From Pseudomicrostroma phylloplanum (lineage: Eukaryota; Basidiomycota; Exobasidiomycetes; Microstromatales), in NCBI GenBank assembly GCA_039545275.1, contig BCHS01000007.1, positions 124,001 through 188,000 of the forward strand: a stretch of 64,000 nt of DNA. Reading direction: 5' to 3'. The position numbers and the translations under genes were made by a program. Below the pieces are notes generated by a model. The model did no database searches, was not told the DNA's origin, and worked only from the letters and a program-made list of their open reading frames with translations. Of this stretch, positions 40,581 through 50,295 are shown piece after piece. Position 1 is the first letter of the stretch. Each line of letters begins with the position of its first letter.

Positions 40581-42802
40581 ATGTCCTCGACGTCTGCATC
40601 GCGTCGTGGCCCGGAAGAGGAGATCAATCCCTTCCAGATCAATTCCGACGATGACGATGACCAACAGAGGCAGCGTCCAAGCAGGTCCACCTCCCACACC
40701 AACGCCCAAGGAGCTGGCGAGTCTTCATCCTCACCATGGGGTACCACCGACCACGATGGATCCACTGGGACTGCAGAAGCACCACCGCCCCCGTACCGTG
40801 GAGACAAGAGGGGGAAGTCGCAAGACCGCCAAGGTCCATCGTCGGCGAGCTCAGCACAGGGACAGCAGCAACAGCAGAGACGGCCTCAGCCCATACCTGC
40901 GCCTGAGATGGATATGAGTGACCTGTCAATCATCGACGCCCAGAAGACCACCGATCATGTAGGGGCGTCCAGCTTTATCGTCTATGTGATCCGATGCGAC
41001 GTAAGTAGAGCCTGTAGGCATAGCCTGGTAAGCAGGCCACATTGCTGACAAGCTCACTCATACTGCTGCTCTCACTTTCTCCACTGTAGAATGTGGAAGC
41101 CAAGCGACGCTACTCGGAATTCGAGGCATTACGCTCAGCTCTGGTTCAACTACACCCTACTCTTATTATCCCTCCTATCCCCTCAAAGCATACGCTAAGC
41201 GACTATGCTGTCAAGCAGTCCAAGGCAAAGGAGGATGCCACCATCATTGCCAGAAGGAAGCGCATGCTGCAGAGCTTCTTGCGGCGCTGTGCTGATCACC
41301 CGGACCTGAAGCAGAGTGAGGTCTTCAGGAAGTTCCTGGATGGTCGATGGAGCTGGGTGAGCAACATGATGGTCGAGGCATGATATAACATGACATTCTA
41401 AGCTGACTTACGGCCCTCTGAACCTGAACAGCACGAGATCTCCACCACTCCTCCCATCTCTTCACTGCCGAAGTCCAACCTCAAGGCCCCTGCAGCCAAA
41501 CCTGCGGACCTCAACGCCTCTCCTGCCTACGCCTCCCTCCCGCTGCCCTCATCCGCTGGCAACCAGCTGAGGAACCCAAGTCAACGATTCCTCGACTCGG
41601 AAGCCTTCACTACACGCTTCGCAAACCACATGTCTGGATCTGTCGAAAAGGCCAACCGGCGTGTAGCACGAAGGTGGGGCGATTCAGCAGGCGACTTTGC
41701 CGAGCTAGGCGCCGTCCTGAACGGCTTTGCCCTCTCCGAGTCAGGCCAGATGGCCACTGCCATGGAGCGTCTGGGTCAAGCCAGCGACTCGACGTTCATC
41801 AGCGTCGGCGGTCTCCTGCAAGACTGGGAGCAGTCCGTGACGGAACCTCTGCACGAGTATGTGCAATTTGCAAGTGTGCTCCAAAAGCTGCTCAAGTGGA
41901 GACATTTGAAGCACCTGCAGTTTGAGCTGGCACAGGATGCATTGGAGGCCAAGCGACTCAAGCTCGAGGAGCTGGAGCGCGTCGAGGCAGAGGCGAAACG
42001 ACTGGAACGGGCCCTTGAGACGGGAGGGCGCAGTCTTACCGGTGGAGGCGGGAGCGGCAGTGGTGGTGGAGCATGGGACTCGACGGGCAGCGGAAGAGTC
42101 AAGAGCAGCATCTACGGCGGGGCGGTAGACCCACAAGACGACGAAGGCTTTGCTGGTTCCTCGTCCGCTGGAGGTAACAGTGGAGCCCCTGGTGGCGCGA
42201 GGGACAACTTGGGCCGAGGTGCAGACGGAGATGCTCGCAGTCAATACAGCCAGAGCGGCAGTGGCAGTGGAGAAGGCACGGGCTCCTCGGGCCGCAGCTC
42301 AGCAAACAGCAGAGGCCACCACTCCTCTGGCTCTTCCTCTGGCGGCGGCGGCGGAGGAGGAGGAATCTTCAGTGCCCTCTCCCACACATTTTCCTCCGTC
42401 CTGGACGTCGACCCCGAATCCACCCGCCGGCGCGAAATCTCCCGCCTAAAAGAGGACATCGCATCCCTCGACGAGGCTCTCCAGCTCACCTCGCAAGACC
42501 TCAGCTACGCAACCAACAAGATCCAAGCTGACCTCGACCGATTCCAGCGAATGAAGATTCGAGATTTCAGGTCGATCTTGCTTAGGTGCGCCACGATGCA
42601 TCGGGACTTCTGTAGGGTCAATCAGCGCAATTGGGAAGAGGCCAAAGTGGAGATTGAAAAGGTGGAGAATAAGAAGGCTGGAGCTGGGAGTGGGAGTGGC
42701 AGTGGGGGTGGCAGTGGGGGTGGCAGTGGGGGCGAGTGGCCTAGCTATGTCATGCCAGAGGGTAGTCTGGGAAGGAAGGAGAGCGCGGAGAGGGATGATT
42801 GA
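40581..42802 (+). CDS. SNX41: Sorting nexin, PX-BAR, Snx41/Atg20 type
   Basis: Three exons (40581-41000, 41090-41356, 41432-42802) give 685 residues. The PX domain spans introns 1 and 2: SSFIVYVIRCDNVEAKRRYSEFEALRSAL, with the PI3P-binding RRYSEF, then LHPTLIIPPIPSKHTLSDYA and MLQSFLRRCADHPDLKQSEVFRKFLD. A BAR region follows (ANHMSGSVEKANRRVARRWGDSAGDFAELGAVL and, after a Gly/Ser-rich insertion at about 420-520, STRRREISRLKEDIASLDEALQLTSQDL). Snx41 and Atg20 form complexes with Snx4/Atg24 in endosomal recycling and selective autophagy; the PX-BAR with a long low-complexity insertion in the BAR is typical of this branch. The C-terminus has three 12-base GSGG-type repeats near 42690-42730. Confidence 0.9.
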
Positions 42803-43371
42803 GCTCAGGTGAGCCGAGAGCGAGGGATGAGCAAGCGAGCGGACGGATCAGTAGAGGCAAATGTCTTGAGCAACAATGAGGTAGTACAGTGTCTATAGGG
42901 AACTCATATCCGATATCTTTCGCCTTCAGAAGTCACCTTGAGTGTCACGACGTCTGTGCCAAGCGCTGAGCCGCGCTGCAGTCAGACCACAGAGGGACGT
43001 CAGCGGCTCAGTCGAAGAGACGGTCAAAGTGGAGATGGCAGGGAGCGAAGTATGCTGAGATTTGGTGATGGGGAAGCGTAGAACGAAGAATGTGAAGAGA
43101 GATACAAGGTTTTGGAATGAAGCCGAATCATCGCATCCCGTGTCGACGACCGCGACTACGGTCGCAGAAGCCTCTACGATGACATTGCATTACTGCCCCT
43201 CGGCACTCAGACCAATTCTTGGCCTGCTGCTGCTCTCTCCTCCCCCCCCCTCCTTTCGTCCTCTTCACCTGCCGTGCCTGCATCGACAGTGCCTCTTTTC
43301 CTCACTTACGCCTCGTTGATGCTACCTCTGTCTCCCCTCCAATCCTCTTTTTTCACCCTCACACGGTTCCC
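42803..43371. other. Convergent 3' region
   Basis: These 569 bases lie between SNX41 and the G3BP-like gene. A C-rich run sits at 43242-43250, and the right part is strongly pyrimidine-rich. No gene is visible. Confidence 0.55.
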
Positions 43372-44917
43372 TTACCCGATCATCTTTCCACCACGACCAC
43401 CCGCTCCAGCACCACCCCTTCCAGCAGCACCACCCCCACGACCTCCCGAAGCACCACCACGGTAGCTTCCCCTCTGTCCTCCAGCCGCGCCACCAGCGGG
43501 CCTGGGCTTCTTCTCCTCTACATTGACCTTCCATCCCTTTTCTCCTACGACGAGAGCATTCTGCGCCACGGCCTTCTTGCCCGACTCGGCAGTGTGGAAC
43601 TCGGCATAGGCGATTCCGCGGTTGGCGACGATGCTCAGGCTCTTGAGGGGGCCAAAGGCCTGGGTCAGGGCGGTGCGGAGGGCGGCCTCGGTCACGTGCT
43701 CTGGGTGGACGTTCTTGACGAATACCGAAGCAGGGTCAACGGTTGAGCCGTTGGCGCCACCAGTGTTTCGGGGCTGCTGAGATGCGGGGGCGGCAGCGGC
43801 AGAGCGAGATGTGGGGGTAGTGGCGGCAGGCGTAGAAGGCTTGCTGCTGCTGACGCCCTTTGCGTCAGAGCGGACGTTGCTGCCCCAGACGGAGACGTTG
43901 GAAGCGGCGAGACCGGCCCAAGTCTTTGGCTTGGGGGGAGCAGCGGGCTGCTCTGGCTCCTTTGCGGCGGCAGGAGCAGGGGCAGCCTCTGGCTGAGCTT
44001 CGGGGGCAGTAGGGGCCTCTGGCTCGACGGCGGCAGCGGCAGCATCGCTGGCCGATTCGAGGGGCTGAGCGTCTGTCTCTGGTACAGTAGCAGCTGCTTC
44101 CTCTACAGCAGGTTGCTCCTCGGCGGCAGCGGCGCTTGAGTCTGTGGGGGCAGCTGCAATGGCGGCGACCGAGGGCTGCTCCTCCGACCCTGACGAGATG
44201 ACGGGTTGAACGTGGGGGGTGGCTCCGGGCTGGGCAATGGCGCTGATGTCGACCTGAGCGCCGACGACGTCTCGGTTCTCCTCGCGGGCCTCAGCCTCGT
44301 CCTTTCGGAGGTCCTCGTCGATCTCCTCGGCCTGCTCTTCGCTCTCCTCATCGTCCTTGAGATACCTGAAGATGTCGTTCAGGACAAAGTACCCGAGGGG
44401 CTGCTCGGCGAGGAAGAAGGTCTGTGCGAACTTGCGCCAAGGTCCAGCCTTGTTGGACATCTCACCCAGAACCTGGATGATGATGCCTCCGGAAGCCGAG
44501 GACTGAGAGTCGACGTTGGAGACGTAGACCTTGCAATCTTGGAAGCCGAGGGAAGTGATTCTGTCGTGGATTTCCTGTATCGAGCAACAAAAGGAAAGGC
44601 GTCAGCTTCTCAATCAGGCTTCGCTGCGTATACTGCATCTCACCAGTCCCTTCCCATCGACTCACCTGCTGTCCGAAGCAAGGCTTCTCCTCCTCCTGCT
44701 CTACTCCGTGCACCAGTGTCGACTTCTTGGTGTAGAAGCAATGCAGCCTTCCGGGGTTCTGGTTGAGGAAAGTGTAGTACTGGGGTACGAAGAGCCATCC
44801 TACCTCGGAAGGCTGTACGGCTGGCTTGGTGGACGAGGTTGAGGCTGCGGAGGTGGAGGAGGAGGAAGCTACAGCGCCACTGTTTGCCGTGAGGCCATTT
44901 GCTTGAGTGGTGGCCAT
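43372..44917 (-). CDS. G3BP-like NTF2 and RRM protein (Nxt3/Bre5-type)
   Basis: Two exons (44917-44666, 44574-43372) give 484 residues. An NTF2-like domain covers about residues 38-150: VGWLFVPQYYTFLNQNPGRLH, STLVHG, then EIHDRITSLGFQDCKVYVSNVDSQ and KFAQTFFLAEQPLGYFVLNDIFRYL. A long acidic, Ala/Pro-rich linker precedes an RRM at about 365-440 (SVFVKNVHPEHVTEAALRTAL, GIAYAEFHTAESGKKAV) and an RGG/Gly-rich end. This is the G3BP/Rasputin layout; fungal members (Nxt3, Bre5) partner with the deubiquitinase Ubp3 and enter stress granules. The single intron splits the NTF2 domain after CFGQQ. The upstream gap contains no other gene. Confidence 0.9.
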
Positions 44918-45556
44918 ATTGGAGAAGTGAAGGGGTGGGATAAAGCTGTACAGAGGGGAAGAGGTGTGTATGTAGGTAGCTGTTAGCTAATGAAGGGGGA
45001 GCAGAGAAGGCGAAGAGGCACTGTCCAGCGCTTCAGCTGAAGAGAGATGCGCACCTTTAAGGCTTGAGTCAAGTGGAGAGGGAGATGCTGTAATGCTTCG
45101 GTCCTGTGAGCCGAAGGGTGAGTCTTTTTGAGAGTTCCTAGTAGCGTACAGTCTAGCAGCTGATGCTGGTATGTGGTATGCTGATTGCGATGAGGTGTAC
45201 GTCGAGGGTTGTGAGCGAAGGAGTGTAGCAAGTGACAGTCAGACGACGAGGGACGAAGTAGGAAGAACCTCGTCGTCTGTCTTGTCGCCCCGCCTCACTC
45301 GACTCCACGCGCAGCTCCGACCCGCTGCGCGCTGGAAGACTGGCCTCACGCGAAGGGGTCCAAGCACATCGTACGGGTAGCAGCAGCAAAGTCATGGTGG
45401 AGCGCACCAGCGGCTGGTTGTACGCTGAGAACAAGAGCAGCAGAGGCGGTCCACGCAAGTCAAACGTCTTCAGGGCGATGTCTGGTAGAAGTCATGCGAG
45501 GGTATATCATTGATGCAAGTATGGACAGAGAGATTTAACTGCTTCCGGTCACCGAA
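44918..45556. other. Promoter of the G3BP-like gene and 3' flank of MED11
   Basis: This is a 639-base gap between co-oriented minus-strand genes. A 69-codon plus-strand frame at 45171-45380 was considered but has no family signature. Nothing else was recognised. Confidence 0.5.
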
Positions 45557-46396
45557 TCACCTCTCAGGCAAGGAAGGCGAGGGCAGGCCTAGCAGACGGA
45601 GCATGTCCCGCTCTGAAGACGATGACGAGAAGCTTTCAAAGGCAGCAGCGGTCGCTTTGATTGCTTCCAAGGCAGCGAGTAGCTCCTTGCAAGCTTGATG
45701 CTTCAGCCGCAACGCGCTCAGTGACAGCTCTGCGCTTTTACCTCCACGATCATCCTGTACTGCACCCGTCTCCTTGCTTGTAGCTGTAGCTACACCAACT
45801 TGCGAGTCTTTGGAGTTGGAGGACATCGGAGCTTTCAAGGCTGTGCCCGCTGCTGCTGCGCTCACCCCGCCGCCTTGGATGAAGGAGTGAGTGGCAGTCA
45901 TGATCGGTGGCCGGGAGGAGCGGACGAGGAAGCGGACGGCTTTGCGTAGCATCAACTGAATGTCCTGTATAGCAGAAGAAGAGCATGAATTCGAAGGTGA
46001 GCTGATCGCCTCTCATATGTCCAATGGAATGCCAGTATCATTCACTCACGTAGACGCTTGCGAGCCAGTCCTGCGCGACATCCTCAAATTCGCCCAGATC
46101 CGCTTGCTCACTCGTGCCGGCAGTCTGCTTGGAGTTGTTCAGCAGCGACTCCAGTGAATCTGCCGTCTGCGTGAGAATTAGGGACAGTTGCTGTACGCAG
46201 TCAAGTCATCGAAGCAACGAGTCAGCTCGGTTGGCGCTTTTGTTGCTTCCGTAGCTGCTGAAGCTCTCACCTTGTCACAGGCCTCGAGCCTCTTCATGAG
46301 CCTTTGGGCATGAGCAGCATGCTCTGGGCTAGAGACTTGAGCCGTACTGGACGAGGATGCTTCCATTGCGACGTCGCCGCTTGCTTGCGATGCCAT
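45557..46396 (-). CDS. MED11: Mediator subunit MED11-like protein
   Basis: Three exons (46396-46271, 46190-46050, 45964-45557) give 224 residues. The first helical block HAQRLMKRLEACDKQLSLIL then TQTADSLESLLNN (across intron 1) and the second FEDVAQDWLASVYDIQLMLRKAVRFLVRS (across intron 2) resemble MED11, which has a short helical hairpin and forms a dimer with MED22 in the Mediator head. A third helix LSLSALRLKHQACKELLAALEA lies after an Ala/Ser-rich insert of about 50 residues. MED11 in animals is about 117 residues; the insert accounts for the larger size. Identity rests on pattern and helix spacing, so another small Mediator subunit is possible. It is divergent from the nucleoporin gene across 241 bases. 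Confidence 0.6.
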
Positions 46397-46637
46397 CCTA
46401 TCCTAGGGCTTGATGCTACCAAGACCAATAGGGAGCGTCCACTGAAGCGGAACCTTGTTCCCCGCACGTCCGCCTGGCTTTGAGCCACTTCCGTCTGGCC
46501 TTGTGTGCAGTGCGCGAGGCGAGGCGAGGCACCACCACCCGCCCCCCAAGTGACACTTCTTCCGACAGTAGCAGCAATCCGGTACCATTGCTCAGCGATA
46601 TCCAGGATCACTCAGCTGTCACCGTAGCGTAGCTCAG

Positions 46638-49600
46638 ATGGCTTCGGCCACGTCTCCCACCTCGTCCACCTCGGCGATGGGCTCGCCTGATCCCATGCAG
46701 CAAGACCTCTCATGGCTCTCGCGATTGTCTTCCCAGCCAGTCTTCGCCTCTACCTCTGCTTCGTCCTCTACGCCGCGAGGGCAGACGAACATGATCACCA
46801 GAGGATCGGACATCATCGTGCTCATTGATGGACAGCTGCGGATGATGAGTCTAAGTGCCGTCAAGAATGGCAAGGCTGGTGGGTCAGATGATTCTGCTCT
46901 GCCTCTTAGCAGCTACAAGGTGGGTGATATTGGCAGGGTATGCATCGGACAGAACGGACGATACTGACCTCTTGTCATCTTTGACAGACCCTTGCCAATC
47001 CCACCCTATCGGAAGCTCTGTCGCCATCTTCCACTCCCAAGCGAGTCGAGCTGACGCTGAATCACTCTCAAACGCTTCTAGCCATCTCACAACCCGGCTC
47101 TCTCATCGTCGTCATCCTCCCGAGGACCACTGCCCTCTCTTCGAGCTCGCCAATCATCACGGTCAAGGCTCACAAAGTCGGCTCCTTCTACCACAATAGC
47201 CGGTCTCCCAAGCTCGAGCAGATCACCTGCACAAAGTGGCATCCATGGAGCAAGAGAGCCACATCGCTTCTGGTACTGCTTCGCAATGGTAGCCTCTACG
47301 AGTACGACGTGGCTCGCGATCTAGCTGAGCCGCAACAGTCCATACATCTTCTCCCTTTCGATAGCCGACACGCTTCTCCGAAGCTAGGGGTAGGAGGTCG
47401 TAGCCATTTTGGCCAGTATGACGATGATGATGAGGATGAGCTGCAGGCTGCCAGCTTCACCTTGGGTCTTGGAGACACGCCCTCCTCCGACAGCGCAGAC
47501 GTGCACGGCTGCGTTGATTGGACGCCCCTCACGATCTATGTGTTGACAATAAGTGGAGACGTATGGGCAGCAGCGCCTTTTCTGCCGCGGAATGCGTGAG
47601 TGTAGGAGTAGCGTTTTCATCGCGGTAGTGTCGGACGCTAGACTAAATCTCCTCCTTGCAACTCCAGTCGGGTCCCTGCTGCTTATTTGCAGTCACTCTC
47701 AGCATGGGCTCAGCAATCCAATGACTGCAGCGGTCGCCAACGTGAATGTGCTCTGCGCTTTGTTTCGAATCTACTCAAGCAAGCTCGGACATATCAGGAA
47801 TCGAAAGCCGATGAGTTGGCCGATAGGAGAGAGCCAGGCAGGCAAAGTCGAGCCACCACTCCAGCAGATATTCTGTCGCGAGATGACTCGAGCTTCGGTC
47901 GTCCCGGCATGCGCAAGTCAGCTTCGGCAATGTCAATGTCCCTCGACCCAGAAGGCGCAGGTGACGACGAAGGAGGAGACGCTCAGGAAGATGGCCTGCT
48001 GCAATACGTCGAGCTCAAGGCTCCGCAAACGCCTATTGTGCCGGGTACGATCACTGCGCAAGGCCCTTTCCTCCTGGCTCCGGCTCCGCACGAGCTCAAC
48101 GAGTCGAGGGAGAGTCGAGGAAGTGACATCAGTTTTGTGAGACTGCCTGCCTCGTCTGCGACATCTGCAGGCGAGGATGGCGCTGGTGTGGCCTTGGAGC
48201 TCCTGCTGTTGCTGGGCGATGATGGTAGGGTCGATGTCGGAGTGGTCAATGTGGCTGGCAAGATTGGCCCCAAGTGGACAGCGTCGCAAGCGAGAGACAC
48301 CAGCTTTGCTTCAAGGCTCAATAAGTCGATCCAGAGGAAGAAAGTCAAAGATGCCAAGTCTGGGCGATATGCGCTTTCAGAGTCTTCGGATGAAGACGAC
48401 GATGGTGACGACGACGGCGACGTTACGGCTGAACTGGACGCTATGGATCTTTCTCGCGATGCCAACTCGGCGGCTGGCGAGCTCCCGGTGCTGTTCATCT
48501 ACGAGACGCTGGATCTGGGCTTTCCCGGCCAAAGGCCCTCTCTTCATCCACCGCCTCGCTTGGTGAGGGACCCTGTGTATCAGGATAGCATCTACATTCA
48601 GCACGCGTTTGGCGCTCACATGCTGTGCTTGTCCTCTTGGGCAACACCTCTGGCCCGGCTGCTGAAGGAGGCGGACGAAGAGGAGCTTCGGCGCTTCCTA
48701 CATGTATCAAAGGCCAGCGAGGTCCGATGGATTGTCAAGATTCAGGACGGACAGCAAGAAGGAGACTCTGGGCCAGCCCGCGATGGCGTCACTGCTGTCC
48801 AGGTAGTCGACGACATCTACCTAGGCTACTCGCTGTTAGTCCTGCTGGGCGACGGAGACTGTTTCGGTCTGGAGATGAGCCTACGCGCCACCTCGCAGGC
48901 TTCCTCGTCCAGCAGCTCCGCTGGTCTCCTGACGGCCGTCCTCGCACAGCCTTCAGCGGTCCTTTCCTCTGACCACCAAGGCAAGAAATTCTACACCTCC
49001 CTGCTTGGCTCGGAGCCCTTTGAGCCTCCCGCGCCCTTTGCCCACTCCACCTCGACCACCTTTCCAACCATGCGCCTCAAGACGTCCAACCCCTCTGTAG
49101 CCCGAGGCGAATTGCACGTCACACCCGAGACGCTCCGACTATTGGGGACATCGGTGCAAGACTTGAGGGGAAAGATGCGCGAGGTTGTCGGTGGTGGGAA
49201 TGTGATCCAGCGCAGGCTGGAGCTACAGATCAAGGAGCTGCACAGACAAGTGGGCAAGCTGGGCGAAGTAGAGAGGAGAGTCGAAGGCTTCTCAGCTTCC
49301 TCTGGCTCCGGGAAGACTGGCGTCACTGGCGGTAGTCTTGCAGAGAGGCTGGAGCGTGTCACGACGCGACAGCGCGGCCTCATCCAGCGGGTGGATCGGG
49401 TGCTGCAGGCCAGCATGGACTCGGCGGACGTGGTAGGCATTAGCAAGTACGAGGAGGTCTGGCTGAGGGAGATGGGAGCGATGGAGAAGGAGCTGGGCAG
49501 AGGACCGGGTGAGGGACTCAAGGGAAGAGTAGACAAGGTGAGTTCGCACATCGGAACCTCCCAGTCGCCAGCGTGGATGATTCATGACTGACTGACCATC

Positions 49601-49932
49601 CGGGCACGCCTCTCCCCCTCCCGACCTTTTAGCTACAAGCCCAACTAGCCCAACTAAAACCAGACCTCACCAACTACCAAAAGTCCCTCCAACAACAAGC
49701 CACATCCACATCCACTTCTCCTTCCTCCCCCTTCACCTCCTCCTCATCTCCAGCATCGTCGGGCCTAGGCGCCCGCCAGCTAGAGCGGATCCTGGCTGTT
49801 CTGGGAGAAGAGAGTGAGCGATTAGTCGAGGCGAGGGAGAAGGTGCATCGACTTACGAGGGGGGTTGCTAGGAGTGGGGCTGGGCCTGGGGCTGGGGCTG
49901 CCGTGCCGGGTGCGGGTGTAGACGGGCAGTAG
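46638..49932 (+). CDS. NUP82: Nucleoporin Nup82/Nup88 family
   Basis: Four exons (46638-46919, 46988-47595, 47668-49537, 49633-49932) give 1019 residues. The N-terminal half looks like a beta-propeller: ITCTKWHPWSKRATSLLVLLRNGSLYEYDV, HGCVDWTPLTIYVLTISGDVWAAAPFLP, and a partial repeat near LGLEMSLRATS. The C-terminal third is coiled coil (IQRRLELQIKELHRQVGKLGEVERRV, ERLERVTTRQRGLIQRVDRVLQ), as in Nup82 and Nup88 of the cytoplasmic mRNA-export platform with Nup159 and Nsp1. Low-complexity acidic loops (DDDDEDE and SDEDDDGDDDGD) extend the propeller. The first donor is GTGGGT; the last intron is 95 bases. Nup82 in yeast is 713 residues, so this member is enlarged by disordered loops. Confidence 0.82.
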
Positions 49933-50295
49933 GTGGGAGCAGCGGAAGGAAGGGAAGAGGAGGAAGGGGCAGGACGAGAGAGGGACAGGGGCTGCTCCGA
50001 GCTACATGTCAATAGCATGCTTCACCTTGGCTAGCTTCGCACATCCTGCTCTGCGCAGTTTCTACGCCCACTCGATCGAATGAACCATCTCATGGATGAC
50101 TGCACGACGTTTTCCGGTCCGGTGAAGAGGTATATAGTACATGACACTACATGGATATCATTATGATTACGGATGTGGATACGGATAGGGATATAGATGA
50201 GGAGGAGCATGAGCATCAGCTCAGAGCTGGTAATGTACGAGAGCGCGATGTCCTGACGGTGCCTTCAGAGCTCCCTTCCCCCTTCCGTGGCCCAT
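49933..50295. other. Convergent 3' region
   Basis: This is 363 bases between the nucleoporin stop and the RVSF-protein stop. AT-rich ATGGATATCATTATG-like sequence near 50150-50200 is typical of 3' flanks. No gene is visible. Confidence 0.5.

Noticed and set aside
45171..45380. 69-codon plus-strand frame starting MWYADCDEVY
   Set aside because: No family match, no supporting splice context, lies in a promoter region.
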